NCBI RefSeq assembly: GCF_019428685.1
Contig: NZ_CP080095.1
Coordinates: 682,001-746,000, forward strand
Reading direction: 5' to 3'
From: Paraburkholderia edwinii
Lineage (GTDB): Bacteria > Pseudomonadota > Gammaproteobacteria > Burkholderiales > Burkholderiaceae
DNA: 64,000 nt
The notes below the pieces were generated by a model. That model worked only from the letters and a program-made list of their open reading frames with translations, made no database searches and was not told where the DNA came from. This document shows, piece by piece, positions 53,797 to 62,658 of this stretch. Within the stretch, counting starts at the first letter, position 1. The number at the start of each line of letters is the position of its first letter. A program made the translations under genes and the position numbers.

Positions 53797-55263
53797 ATGG
53801 GCAAGGCAACCGGTTTTCTCGAGTTCGAACGCCGCCACGAGGCGTACGAAGCTCCGCTCACGCGTGTGAAGCACTACAAGGAATTCGTCGCGGCACTGAC
53901 CGACGAAGACGCGAAGATTCAAGGCGCGCGCTGCATGGACTGCGGCATTCCGTTCTGCAACAACGGCTGCCCGGTCAACAACATCATTCCGGACTTCAAC
54001 GATCTGGTGTTCCGCCAGGACTGGAAGAACGCGATCGAAGTGCTGCACTCGACCAACAACTTCCCCGAGTTCACGGGCCGCATCTGCCCGGCGCCGTGCG
54101 AAGCGGCGTGCACGCTCGGCATCAACGACGACCCGGTCGGCATCAAGTCGATCGAGCACGCGATCATCGACAAGGCGTGGGCCGAAGGTTGGGTCGCGCC
54201 GCAGCCGCCGACGCACAAGACCGGCAAGAAGGTCGCTGTGGTCGGTTCGGGCCCGGCGGGCCTCGCGGTTGCACAGCAACTCGCGCGTGCGGGTCACGAT
54301 GTGACGGTGTTCGAGAAGAACGATCGCATCGGCGGCCTGCTGCGTTATGGCATTCCCGATTTCAAGCTCGAGAAGTGGCTGATCGATCGCCGCATGCGCC
54401 AGATGGAAGCAGAAGGCGTGACGTTCCGCGCCAATGTGTTCGTCGGCAAGGACGCGCTGCCTGCGTATATCGGCAATACGGCGAAGGAAACGGTCACGCC
54501 CGAAGAACTGAAAGACCAGTTCGACGCGATCGTGATCACGGGTGGTTCGGAAACGCCGCGCGACCTGCCGGTGCCGGGGCGCGAGCTCGCGGGCATTCAC
54601 TACGCGATGGAGTTTCTGCCGCAGCAGAACAAGGTCAACGCGGGCGATAAGGTCGCGGACCAGCTCCTCGCGAAGGGCAAGCATGTGGTCGTGATCGGCG
54701 GCGGCGATACGGGCTCGGACTGTGTCGGCACGTCGAACCGTCACGGCGCGAAGGACGTCACGCAGTTCGAACTGCTGCCGCAGCCGCCGGAAGAAGAGAA
54801 CAAGCCGCTCGTGTGGCCGTACTGGCCGGTCAAGCTGCGCACGTCGTCGTCGCATGAGGAAGGCTGCGAGCGCGATTGGGCGGTGGCGACAAAGCGCTTC
54901 GAAGGCAAGAACGGCAAGGTCGAGAAGCTGATCGCGGCGCGCGTCGAATGGAAGGACGGCAAGATGCAGGAAGTGCCGGGCTCGGAATTCGAAATGAAGG
55001 CCGACCTCGTGCTGCTCGCGATGGGCTTTACGCAGCCGGTGTCGCCGGTGCTCGAAGCGTTCGGCGTCGACAAGGATGCGCGCGGCAACGTGCGCGCCTC
55101 GACCGAAGGCGACAAGGCGTATTACACGTCGGTCGACAAGGTGTTCACGGCCGGCGATATGCGTCGCGGACAGTCGCTCGTGGTGTGGGCGATTCGCGAA
55201 GGACGTCAGTGCGCGCGGTCGGTCGACGCGTATCTGATGGGAAGCTCGGAGTTGCCGCGCTAA
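53797..55263 (+). CDS. gltD: glutamate synthase small subunit
   Basis: A 488-residue GltD that takes electrons from NADPH through FAD to the large subunit. The N-terminal cysteines C46, C49, C54, C58 and C97, C101, C105 bind two 4Fe-4S clusters. [20 protein letters not shown] binds FAD and [16 protein letters not shown] binds NADPH. ATG 53797; an upstream in-frame extension lacks homology. It follows gltB by 139 bp. Confidence 0.97.
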   Translation: MGKATGFLEFERRHEAYEAPLTRVKHYKEFVAALTDEDAKIQGARCMDCGIPFCNNGCPVNNIIPDFNDLVFRQDWKNAIEVLHSTNNFPEFTGRICPAPCEAACTLGINDDPVGIKSIEHAIIDKAWAEGWVAPQPPTHKTGKKVAVVGSGPAGLAVAQQLARAGHDVTVFEKNDRIGGLLRYGIPDFKLEKWLIDRRMRQMEAEGVTFRANVFVGKDALPAYIGNTAKETVTPEELKDQFDAIVITGGSETPRDLPVPGRELAGIHYAMEFLPQQNKVNAGDKVADQLLAKGKHVVVIGGGDTGSDCVGTSNRHGAKDVTQFELLPQPPEEENKPLVWPYWPVKLRTSSSHEEGCERDWAVATKRFEGKNGKVEKLIAARVEWKDGKMQEVPGSEFEMKADLVLLAMGFTQPVSPVLEAFGVDKDARGNVRASTEGDKAYYTSVDKVFTAGDMRRGQSLVVWAIREGRQCARSVDAYLMGSSELPR

Positions 55264-55324
55264 TCGTGCACGACAGGTGAGCGTCTCCTCGAGTCGGGGC
55301 TGGCCGGTTTCATCCCGCCCCGGC

Positions 55325-55456
55325 TACAATGCGAACAATTTTGCAGGAAGAGGTGGAGACGACAAGTGCAGTACAGGGCTGTGATTCAAAGGCAATGACC
55401 TTTGAGCCATGCTCCGGAGGCCGGGCACCCGTAAGGGTGGCCCGGCTTTCTGTTTT
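55325..55456 (+). ncRNA. candidate structured RNA or leader between gltD and thpR
   Basis: TACAAT at 55325-55330 may be a -10 box, though the -35 is poor. Downstream come TCAAAGG/CCTTTGA (stem 55386-55392 with 55399-55405, loop CAATGA) and a terminator-like hairpin with GCCGGGCACCC/GGGTGGCCCGGC (one bulge) and TTTCTGTTTTCT. A short stable RNA or the trailer of gltD would both fit. No known family is recognised. Confidence 0.4.
55420..55456 (+). terminator. terminator downstream of gltD
   Basis: GCCGGGCACCC (55420-55430), loop GTAA, GGGTGGCCCGGC (55435-55446, one bulged G), then TTTCTGTTTTCT. Confidence 0.75.
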
Positions 55457-55512
55457 CTGGATGGCATGGGGGCCGATTGGCCGATTCACTCGCCCACCGC
55501 CATAATGCGACG

Positions 55513-56169
55513 ATGACTTCGCCGCGCCGCAAGCGCAAAGCCCCAGCGATGCATCATCAGCCCAATCGACGGACCGCAAACGGTAGCGATGCCGCGACGG
55601 AAGACCCGACCGACGACGCCCAGCGAAAATCTTTGCAAGGCTGGCAGCGCTGCTTTATCGCGCTAGAGCCCGACGCCGCGACGCGCGATGCGCTCGCGGC
55701 GGTGCCGGTTCCGGCTGCCGCGCGTCGCGTGCCGCACGAGCAATTGCATCTGACCGTCACATTTATCGGTGCCTTGACGCACGACCTCGGCGCCGCGCTG
55801 ATCGACGCCCTCGCGCCACAGACAATTCCACTGAAGCCCGCGCCTGTTACGCGCATCGAGCACTGGCCGCGCGCATCGCATCCGCGGCTGACGGTCGCGC
55901 TACTCGCGATGTCCGACGAATTCGTTGCGCTCGACTGGCGCGTCCGCACGCTGATGATCGATCTCGGCTTGCCGGTCGACGCACGCGCGTTCCGTCCGCA
56001 TGTGACGCTTGGGCGCTTCCGCCGCGATGCGCCGGCCGCGGGCCACGCGCCCGAGCTGAAAGACGATCTGCGCGCGCGTTTCGAATCGTTGACGCTTTAT
56101 TCGAGCACGCTTGCGCGGACGGGCGCGCGTTATCGCGCGCTGGCAAGCGTGCCGGTTATCGATGCGTGA
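55513..56169 (+). CDS. thpR: RNA 2',3'-cyclic phosphodiesterase
   Basis: About 218 residues. The 2H phosphoesterase fold is shown by two HxTx motifs, HLTVTF (near 80) and HVTLGRF (near 160). ThpR opens 2',3'-cyclic phosphates and was first seen as a 2'-5' RNA ligase. The core FIALEPDAATRDAL starts near residue 50; the stretch before it is basic and not conserved. ATGs at 55513 and 55549 are both possible and neither has a good ribosome binding site. It is convergent with the next gene. Confidence 0.85.
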   Translation: MTSPRRKRKAPAMHHQPNRRTANGSDAATEDPTDDAQRKSLQGWQRCFIALEPDAATRDALAAVPVPAAARRVPHEQLHLTVTFIGALTHDLGAALIDALAPQTIPLKPAPVTRIEHWPRASHPRLTVALLAMSDEFVALDWRVRTLMIDLGLPVDARAFRPHVTLGRFRRDAPAAGHAPELKDDLRARFESLTLYSSTLARTGARYRALASVPVIDA

Positions 56170-56197
56170 AATAGATGCGTGAAGGCGCAGGTCACCC

Positions 56198-57463
56198 TCA
56201 CCCGCGATACCGCGCAATCGTCAGCCCTTCGAGATCGATCTCAGGCTGCTTCTGCGTAACGAGATCGGCCACCACGCGCCCAGACCCGAGCGACATCGCC
56301 CAGCCCGTCGACCCGTGTCCGATGTTGAGCCACAGATTGTCGATGCCCGCGGCCCCGAGCAGCGGCGCGCCATCGGGTGTCATCGGCCGGCGCCCGACCC
56401 AGAATTGCGCCGACGACGGCACGGTGGCATGAGGAAACCAGTCGTCGAGCACTTTCATCAGCGTGCGCAGCGACTGTTCGCGCAGCATCGCGCGACGGTC
56501 GCCGAGTTCCGCTGTGCCGGCGATACGAAGATTGGGCCCGAGCCGCGTGATCGCGGTCTTCAGCGCTTCATCCATCAGCGCGGCGCGCGGCGCTTTCTGG
56601 TCGTCGATAATCTGCAGCGTTGCTGAATAGCCCTTCACCGGATAAAGCGGCACCGGCACGCCAAGTGGCTCGAGCAGCGCGGCGCTGTCGACGCCCGCCG
56701 CCACGACGATCGCGTGTGCCGCCAGCGTCTCGCTGCCGTGCTCGCTTTCGACATGCACGCCGCGCGCCGCGCCGCCTCGCACGTCGAGCGCGGTCGCGCG
56801 TGTATCGAAACGAAAGCGCACGCCTTGGCGCTCGCAGATCGCGCGCAGTTCGCGCGTGAAGATGGCGCAGTCGCCGGCTTCGTCGTCCGGCAGGTAGAGG
56901 CCCGCGTGCGGCGGTTTACGCGCCCAGCGCAGCCCCGGCTCGACAGACGCGCACTGCGCGCCGCTCAGTTCGCGATGCGCGACACCCGAGTCGCGCAGCA
57001 TCGCCAGCGCCGGCTGCGCGAGTTCGAGGTCGTATTCGCTGCGAAAGAGTTGCAGATAGCCGTGGCTGCGCCTGTATTCGAACGGATGCGCGGCGCGGAA
57101 TTCATGCAGGCACGCCCGGCTGTAGTACGCGATGCGCTGCATGCGCTGCTTGTTCATACGGAACCGCTCGAGCTGGCATTCGCGCAGCCAGCGGCCAATC
57201 CAGCGCCATTGCGCGACGTCGAAGGCCGGACGGAAGATGAGCGGCGACGCGGGCCTGAACAGGTATTTGAGAATTTTCGCGGGCATGCCGGGCGCGGCCC
57301 ACGGCATCACGTAGCCGGGTGCGATCACGCCCGCGTTGCCGAAACTCGTTTCGAGTGCGACGTCCGTTTCGCGTTCGACGACGGTCACATCGCATCCGCG
57401 CTCACGCAGATAAAAGGCTGTGGCAACGCCGATCACGCCGGCGCCGAGAACGATCGTCTTCAT
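56198..57463 (-). CDS. D-amino acid dehydrogenase family FAD oxidoreductase
   Basis: A 421-residue flavoprotein of the DadA/DAO family. The Rossmann motif is VLGAGVIGVATAFYLRERG (5-23). SFGNAGVIAPGYVMPWAAPG and the C-terminal NIGHGSTGWAMSLGSGRVVA are typical of DadA, which oxidises D-alanine and other D-amino acids to feed the quinone pool. Genomes of this group hold several DadA paralogues, so no symbol is given. No linked alanine racemase lies here. Confidence 0.88.
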   Translation of the reverse strand: MKTIVLGAGVIGVATAFYLRERGCDVTVVERETDVALETSFGNAGVIAPGYVMPWAAPGMPAKILKYLFRPASPLIFRPAFDVAQWRWIGRWLRECQLERFRMNKQRMQRIAYYSRACLHEFRAAHPFEYRRSHGYLQLFRSEYDLELAQPALAMLRDSGVAHRELSGAQCASVEPGLRWARKPPHAGLYLPDDEAGDCAIFTRELRAICERQGVRFRFDTRATALDVRGGAARGVHVESEHGSETLAAHAIVVAAGVDSAALLEPLGVPVPLYPVKGYSATLQIIDDQKAPRAALMDEALKTAITRLGPNLRIAGTAELGDRRAMLREQSLRTLMKVLDDWFPHATVPSSAQFWVGRRPMTPDGAPLLGAAGIDNLWLNIGHGSTGWAMSLGSGRVVADLVTQKQPEIDLEGLTIARYRG

Positions 57464-57620
57464 GCACGCGAAAGTACCATCAGACGGGCAAGGCCGCTTA
57501 CGCGAGCGATTTAGCCTTGGTTTTCAGCAGAGTCCGCGCGGCGATTATCTTCGGATGACCTGTCCGTCGATAGGCCGCGCGTCGCCGGCAAGTAGAAATG
57601 TGATGCGCGCTCCGGCCTAT

Positions 57621-57685
57621 GAGGCCTTACTGCGAGGCCTCACTGCGAGGCCTCAATACGCGGCTTCACTGCGTGGCCCCACTAA
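57621..57685. repeat. 13-bp tandem repeat array at the 3' end of the ABC transporter gene
   Basis: Five 13-mers with consensus GAGGCCTCACTGC fill 57621-57685, with partial copies on both sides (57608 and 57686 onward). The stop codon of the ABC gene (complement of 57682-57684) lies inside the fifth copy. Copies are 70-100 percent identical to the consensus. Confidence 0.85.
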
Positions 57686-59415
57686 GCGGCCTCGCGTTCC
57701 ACCGCGCGCTCGACGTAGAGCGTCTGGTCGTGGAACGCCTCGAGCGTCTTGCGATGCGCCACGCTGACGATCGCCGCATCAACCAGCCGCTCGTTCAGCG
57801 CCGTGTAGATCGCGGCTTCGTTGTCCGGATCGAGCGCGCTCGTCGCTTCGTCGAGGAACAGGAAGTCGGGCTTTTGCAACAACGCGCGCGCCGCGGCGAC
57901 GCGCTGCTGTTCGCCCGGCGAAAGCGTGCGTTCCCAATGCGCGGACTCGGTAAGACGTGTCGCGAGTTCGGGCAGCCGGCAGGCGGTCAGCACTTCGCGG
58001 CACGCTTCGTCGCTGAACGCGTCGTCGAGCGACGGGTAGCAGAGCGCGCCCTTCAACGTGCCGATCGGCAGATAACTGCGCTGCGGAATAAACAGCAGCT
58101 TCGCCCCCGCCGGCGCTTCGATCGTGCCTTCGCCGAACGGCCACAGTCCGGCGAGTGCGCGCAGCAGCGTGCTCTTGCCGGCGCCCGACGGACCGCGCAC
58201 GAGCCAGCGCGATTTCGGTGCGATCCGGAACGAGCCAATCGACGCGATCGGTTGCCCGTCCGGACGCTTCAGCATGAGGTCCTTCACGTCGAGCAACTGC
58301 GTGTCGGTCAGATGCGTGTTGATGCCGCCGTGTGCGGTGCCGCCCACCACCGACTCATGCAGATGCTGGTCTTTCATCACGCGATGGAATTCCCGCAGAC
58401 GGTTGACGGTAGCGCGCCATTCGGCGAGCGAATCGTAATTGTTGATAAACCACGAGAACGAATCGCTGACTGTGCCGAACGCGCTCGTCACCTGCTGATA
58501 GACGCCGAACGTAATCGACTTCGTAAAATACTTCGGCGCGGCCGCGATATACGGAAACACGATCGCGAGCTGCGAATAGCTGATCACGACAATCGAGAGC
58601 CGCCGCGTGAAGCGCATGACGAGCCGCCAGTTGTCGCGAATGTGACCGAACACGCCCTGCAGCGATTTCTCTTCGGCCGCTTCACCCTGATAGAGCGCGA
58701 TCTGATCGGCGTTTTCGCGAATGCGGATCAACGAAAAACGGAAGTCCGCTTCGACGCGCTGCTGCTGGTAGTTGATCGACACGAGCGGGTGGTTCACCTT
58801 GTGCGTGATCCACGAACCGATCGCCGCGTAGATCAGCGCGACCCACACCATGTATCCGGGAATCGAGATTTCAGTGCCGAACATGTGAAACGCGAGCGAA
58901 CCGGACAGATTCCACAGGATCACGATGAACGAGAACAGCGTGACGGTGGTCGACAGCAGCCCGAGCGACAGGTTCAGCGTCGTGCTCGCGAGGCCTTGCA
59001 GGTCGGCGGAAACCCGCTGGTCGGGGTTGTCGGCGAGACGGTCGCGCTCGATGCGGTAGTACGCATCGTCGCCGAGCCATTCGTTCAGATACTTTGTGGT
59101 GAGCCACTGCCGCCAGCGGAATTCGAGCATCTGGCGAAAGTACGTGCGATAGGAACCGAGCAGAATCAGCGCGAGCGCGATGACCGTGAACTGCAGCAGC
59201 GAATGCTTGAAAACGGGGTAATTGTATTGCTGGATCGCATCGAAGAAGATGCCTTGCCAGCGGTTGAACCAGACGTTGGCGGCCACCATCGTCATATTCA
59301 TCGCGATGACGATCACGAGCAGGCCCCATGCGCGCCATCGGTCCTCGGACACCCAGTAGGGCTTGATGAGACCCCACGCGGTGATGTCCGCGGAGCTGTT
59401 CGGGTTTTCGGCCAT
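57682..59415 (-). CDS. ABC transporter, SbmA/BacA-like membrane domain fused to ATPase
   Basis: A 577-residue half-transporter of the ABCD-like (YddA) class. The membrane part has about five or six helices (LLVIVIAMNMTMVAANVWF; FTVIALALILLGSYRTYFR) with the family stretch FRWRQWLTTKYLNEWLGDDA. The ATPase has Walker A GPSGAGKST (about 412), signature LSPGEQQRVAAARALL and Walker B FLFLDEATSALD. Likely substrates in relatives are peptides or lipids; unknown here. AAGGA before ATG 59415; an open extension to 59448 is ignored. Confidence 0.9.
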   Translation of the reverse strand: MAENPNSSADITAWGLIKPYWVSEDRWRAWGLLVIVIAMNMTMVAANVWFNRWQGIFFDAIQQYNYPVFKHSLLQFTVIALALILLGSYRTYFRQMLEFRWRQWLTTKYLNEWLGDDAYYRIERDRLADNPDQRVSADLQGLASTTLNLSLGLLSTTVTLFSFIVILWNLSGSLAFHMFGTEISIPGYMVWVALIYAAIGSWITHKVNHPLVSINYQQQRVEADFRFSLIRIRENADQIALYQGEAAEEKSLQGVFGHIRDNWRLVMRFTRRLSIVVISYSQLAIVFPYIAAAPKYFTKSITFGVYQQVTSAFGTVSDSFSWFINNYDSLAEWRATVNRLREFHRVMKDQHLHESVVGGTAHGGINTHLTDTQLLDVKDLMLKRPDGQPIASIGSFRIAPKSRWLVRGPSGAGKSTLLRALAGLWPFGEGTIEAPAGAKLLFIPQRSYLPIGTLKGALCYPSLDDAFSDEACREVLTACRLPELATRLTESAHWERTLSPGEQQRVAAARALLQKPDFLFLDEATSALDPDNEAAIYTALNERLVDAAIVSVAHRKTLEAFHDQTLYVERAVEREAA

Positions 59416-59895
59416 ATCTGTCCTTTGAAACGGCGTTGGGTGAAGCAACTCGTCGCGATGCGCGGGGGCCGCACGGGTGGCGTAGAGCGACGCGTTCGCC
59501 GGTAGTCCATCGAGGCGCGATTGTCGCGGCCGCGGCTTAACCGGAGCTTAATGGGAATGCCCGGGGTGTGCCCGATAACGTGCATCGGTCCTCGGGCGGA
59601 GTAGTGGCCAGAACGGCCGGGCCCGGGTTTCGGTCCCGCTGTCCGCTCTCAATACCGACTGCGTGTCGCGCATTATGTCAGAGGCGCCAGGATGGCTCAT
59701 ATTGAATTTGCCGGGCCGCACTCAGCCTTGTCCATCGGCTCGCGCATGGTCTCGCGCGTCGAATCGCGGATGGGTTTTTTGCGCGCTGGCAGCGCGCCGG
59801 CGTGGTGCCGCATCGCATACGTCCGCTGCCCACGTAGACAGGCCCGTAATCCCTCGGGTTTTCGCGACGAGCCTTTTATGGTCTAATGACCTCGA
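59416..59895. other. gap between the ABC transporter start and the TPP riboswitch
   Basis: No protein gene is supported. A hairpin-prone GGCCGGGCCCGGG stretch lies near 59614-59630. A possible promoter for the thi transcript is TCTAAT (59882-59887) 17 bp after TTTTCG (59859-59864), which would start the RNA right at the riboswitch. Another open stretch at about 59663-59941 has no recognisable product. Confidence 0.45.
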
Positions 59896-59990
59896 CGAAA
59901 CAGGGGTGCTTTGGCGCGGATACACGTCGCGGCGAGGCTGAGAGAGACCCTTCGCACCCGATCCGGGTAATACCGGCGCGGGAAGTTTCG
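59896..59990 (+). promoter_or_regulatory. TPP riboswitch (THI element) of the thi operon
   Basis: P1 is CGAAAC (59896-59901) with GTTTCG (59985-59990). Inside are the conserved GGGGTGC, the CTGAGA box (59938-59943), ACCCTTCG, ACCCGATCCGGGTAATACCGG and GCGGGAAG, the standard thiamine-pyrophosphate aptamer. It should repress thiO-thiS-thiG-thiE when TPP is high. A 234-nt stretch with a small leader ORF lies between the aptamer and thiO; no obvious terminator is in it, so control of translation is likely. Confidence 0.95.
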
Positions 59991-60129
59991 AAGTCTTTCG
60001 TTTCCTGCCGCGCTGCCTTTCATTCTGAAGGTTGCTGCCCGGCGGGTTCTCCTGCCTCTGCATCCGCAGCCGCCTCCGCGTGTTTCGTCCTTGGGTACGT
60101 GCGTTTTGTTGCCGTACGGAAAGGATCCG

Positions 60130-60228
60130 ATGACCGCTCAATCTTCAGTTCTCTGTCCCGCTTGTCCGCATGGCGCTCGACGCGTCGCGTGGTGGTTTGC
60201 TGCGCCGCGCAAGGAGCAGGCGACATGA
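60130..60228 (+). CDS. possible 32-residue leader peptide overlapping the thiO start
   Basis: ATG at 60130 with AAAGGAT upstream opens a 32-codon frame whose TGA (60226-60228) overlaps the thiO ATG (60225-60227). The peptide would read MTAQSSVLCPACPHGARRVA and then WWFAAPRKEQAT. The overlap suggests that its translation could couple to that of thiO between riboswitch and operon. No homologue is known to me; it may be chance. Confidence 0.35.
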   Translation: MTAQSSVLCPACPHGARRVAWWFAAPRKEQAT

Positions 60229-61433
60229 CGGCGCGTGAGCAATCCGCTGCGCGGGTCGGTGCGCCCGTTCGGGCACAGGCTGGCGTCCAGCGTGGCGAGG
60301 TGCCCGATTTCGCTGTGATCGGCGGCGGTCTCTGCGGACGGCTCGTCGCCTGGCGACTTGCCGGCGCAGGGCGCCGCGTCGCGCTATACGAGCGCGGCGA
60401 CGCGGCCGGCACGCAATCGGCCGCCTGGGTTGCGGCCGCGATGCTCGCGCCGCTTGCCGAAGCCGCAAGCGCGGAGTTGCTGATCACGCGCCTTGGCGCC
60501 GCGTCGCTCGACAGCTGGCCGCGCATCATCGCCGAACTGCCGGAGCCGGTGTTTTTTCAGCGTAACGGCACGCTCGTCGTGTGGCATCACGGCGATCGCA
60601 GCGAGGCGCCGCTGTTCGAGCGGCGGCTACGCGCGAATGCGCCGGCGGAACTGCTCGAAGGCGGTTTGTTCTCGCTGTCGGGTGCGCAGATCAATGCGGC
60701 CGAGCCGGCGCTTGCGGGCCGCTTTACGCAAGGCTGGCTGCTGCCGCACGAAGGACAGCTCGATAACCGGCAGGTGCTGGCCGCGCTGGCCGCGGGGCTC
60801 GCGGAGCGCGGCGTCGAGACGCACTGGAACACGGCGATCGACGACCGCGAACTGCCCGCCGCGCGCATCACGATCGATTGCCGCGGGCTCGGCGCGAAAC
60901 CGGTGTTGCCGACGCTGCGCGGCATCCGCGGCGAAGTCGCGCGCGTGCACGCGCCGGGCATCGGACTTGCGCGTCCGGTACGGCTGCTGCATCCGCGCTA
61001 CCCGCTGTATATCGCGCCGAAGCAGAACGATCTGTACGTGATCGGCGCGACCGAAGTGGAAGGCGAGGATATGTCGCCGGTCAGCGTGCGTTCGGCGCTC
61101 GAACTGCTCAGCGCTGCGTTTTCCGTGCATCCGGGCTTCGGCGAGGCGCGCATTCTGGAGCTGAACTCGCAGTGCCGGCCGACGCTGCCGGACCATCGTC
61201 CGGCCATCGTCTGGGACGGTGCGCAGACGCTGCGCGTGAACGGCCTCTACCGTCATGGTTACATGATCGCGCCGGAAGTCGCGGATGAGGCAGTCCGCTT
61301 CGCGCTCGCGCTTGCCGATGGCGCTATCGCCGACCTCGACGCATTCGCCGGCTGGCGTTTGCAGGCGCACTGGAACGAGCTGTTCCACGTCGATCATCCG
61401 AAGTCGCGCGACGCCGTGCGCGAGTCCGCGTGA
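60225..61433 (+). CDS. thiO: glycine oxidase ThiO
   Basis: A 402-residue FAD enzyme that makes dehydroglycine for the thiazole moiety of thiamine. The dinucleotide-binding site is VIGGGLCGRLVAWRLAGAG (near 30-48). YIAPKQNDLYVIGATE and NGLYRHGYMIAPEVAD are ThiO-like blocks. AAGGAG eight bases before ATG 60225. The open frame from 59886 covers the riboswitch and is not used. First gene of thiO-S-G-E. Confidence 0.92.
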   Translation: MTAREQSAARVGAPVRAQAGVQRGEVPDFAVIGGGLCGRLVAWRLAGAGRRVALYERGDAAGTQSAAWVAAAMLAPLAEAASAELLITRLGAASLDSWPRIIAELPEPVFFQRNGTLVVWHHGDRSEAPLFERRLRANAPAELLEGGLFSLSGAQINAAEPALAGRFTQGWLLPHEGQLDNRQVLAALAAGLAERGVETHWNTAIDDRELPAARITIDCRGLGAKPVLPTLRGIRGEVARVHAPGIGLARPVRLLHPRYPLYIAPKQNDLYVIGATEVEGEDMSPVSVRSALELLSAAFSVHPGFGEARILELNSQCRPTLPDHRPAIVWDGAQTLRVNGLYRHGYMIAPEVADEAVRFALALADGAIADLDAFAGWRLQAHWNELFHVDHPKSRDAVRESA

Positions 61434-61480
61434 ACAGGCTCGAGAGACCGGCGCTTAAACAAACATTGAGACACACGATT

Positions 61481-61678
61481 ATGGACATTCAAATCAACCA
61501 GAAGCCGCTGTCGTTGCCGGAAGGCGCGACCGTCGCCGATGCGCTCGCCGCGTTCGGCGCGCAGCCGCCGTTCGCGGTCGCGCTGAACGGCGACTTCGTC
61601 GCGCGCAAGCAGCATGCGGCGCGCGCTTTGCACACCGGCGACCGGCTCGACGTCGTGCACCCGGTGGCAGGCGGTTGA
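61481..61678 (+). CDS. thiS: sulfur carrier protein ThiS
   Basis: A 65-residue ubiquitin-like protein ending in GG, which is made into a thiocarboxylate and gives sulfur to ThiG. MDIQINQKPLSLPEGATVAD and LDVVHPVAGG are diagnostic. ATG 61481 lacks a strong ribosome binding site. An in-frame GTG at 61430 overlapping the thiO stop would add 17 non-conserved residues. Confidence 0.93.
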   Translation: MDIQINQKPLSLPEGATVADALAAFGAQPPFAVALNGDFVARKQHAARALHTGDRLDVVHPVAGG

Positions 61679-61833
61679 GTTTCGTCGTGCAACCCGAGGC
61701 AACCGCGCATTCGCTGCTGCTTCGCTAGCATCAACGGCATCGCATGCTGCGCAAGCTCAAGCTTCGCAAGCACAAGCACCACAAGAGACACAGGGCAACG
61801 ACCCAGGCAACTGCCACAGGCAAGGACTGACCG

Positions 61834-62658
61834 ATGACTTCTACTCAATCCGCGCCCGCCGACGCGCTGACGCTTTACGGCGAGACTTTCGCGAGCCGCG
61901 TGCTGCTCGGCACGTCGCGCTATCCGTCGCTGCAATCGCTATCCGATTCGATCGAAGCGGCGCGGCCCGGCATGGTCACCGTCGCATTGCGCCGGCAGAT
62001 GAGCGAGGGCGGCGCGCAGGCGGGTTTCTTCGACCTGCTCAAGCGCCACGCCGTGCCGCTGCTGCCGAATACGGCCGGCTGCCAGACGGTCGGCGAAGTG
62101 ATCACGACCGCGCAGATGGCGCGCGAAGTCTTCGAAACCGACTGGATCAAGCTCGAGCTGATCGGCGACGACTACACGCTGCAGCCCGATCCGGTCGGTC
62201 TCATTGAGGCGGCCGCGAAGCTCGTCAAGGACGGCTTCAAGGTGCTGCCGTACTGCACTGAAGACCTCGTGATCGGCCGGCGCCTGCTCGACGCGGGCTG
62301 CGAAGCGCTGATGCCGTGGGGCGCGCCGATCGGCACGGGCAAAGGCCTCATCAATCCGTATGGCTTACGCGTGCTGCGTGAGCGGCTCCCCGATGTGCCG
62401 CTGATCGTCGATGCGGGGCTCGGCGTGCCGTCGCATGCGAGCCAGGTGATGGAGTGGGGCTTCGATGGCGTGCTGCTGAACACGGCCGTGTCGCAGGCCA
62501 CGCATCCTGAGACGATGGCGCGCGCGTTCGCGCTCGGCGTTGAAGCGGGGCGCACTGCGTATCTCGCGGGCCCGATGGCCGAACGTGAAGCCGCGCATGC
62601 GAGCACGCCGGTCGTCGGCATGCCCTTCTGGCACCAGGACGGGAGCGCCGCGGCATGA
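61834..62658 (+). CDS. thiG: thiazole synthase ThiG
   Basis: A 274-residue TIM-barrel enzyme that builds thiazole phosphate from deoxyxylulose phosphate, dehydroglycine and ThiS sulfur. The Schiff-base lysine is K106 in WIKLELIGDD. Phosphate-binding blocks are IVDAGLGVPSHASQVMEWG and GVLLNTAVSQA. AAGGA sits before the ATG. The 155-bp gap after thiS has repeated CAAGC words but no gene. Overlaps thiE by ATGA. Confidence 0.95.
   Translation: MTSTQSAPADALTLYGETFASRVLLGTSRYPSLQSLSDSIEAARPGMVTVALRRQMSEGGAQAGFFDLLKRHAVPLLPNTAGCQTVGEVITTAQMAREVFETDWIKLELIGDDYTLQPDPVGLIEAAAKLVKDGFKVLPYCTEDLVIGRRLLDAGCEALMPWGAPIGTGKGLINPYGLRVLRERLPDVPLIVDAGLGVPSHASQVMEWGFDGVLLNTAVSQATHPETMARAFALGVEAGRTAYLAGPMAEREAAHASTPVVGMPFWHQDGSAAA

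Noticed and set aside
57619..59505. Long plus-strand frame opposite the ABC transporter gene
   Set aside because: Shadow of the transporter, which has complete Walker A, signature and Walker B motifs on the minus strand.
59663..59941. Open frame upstream of the TPP riboswitch
   Set aside because: It runs into the aptamer, has no good ribosome binding site and no recognisable product.
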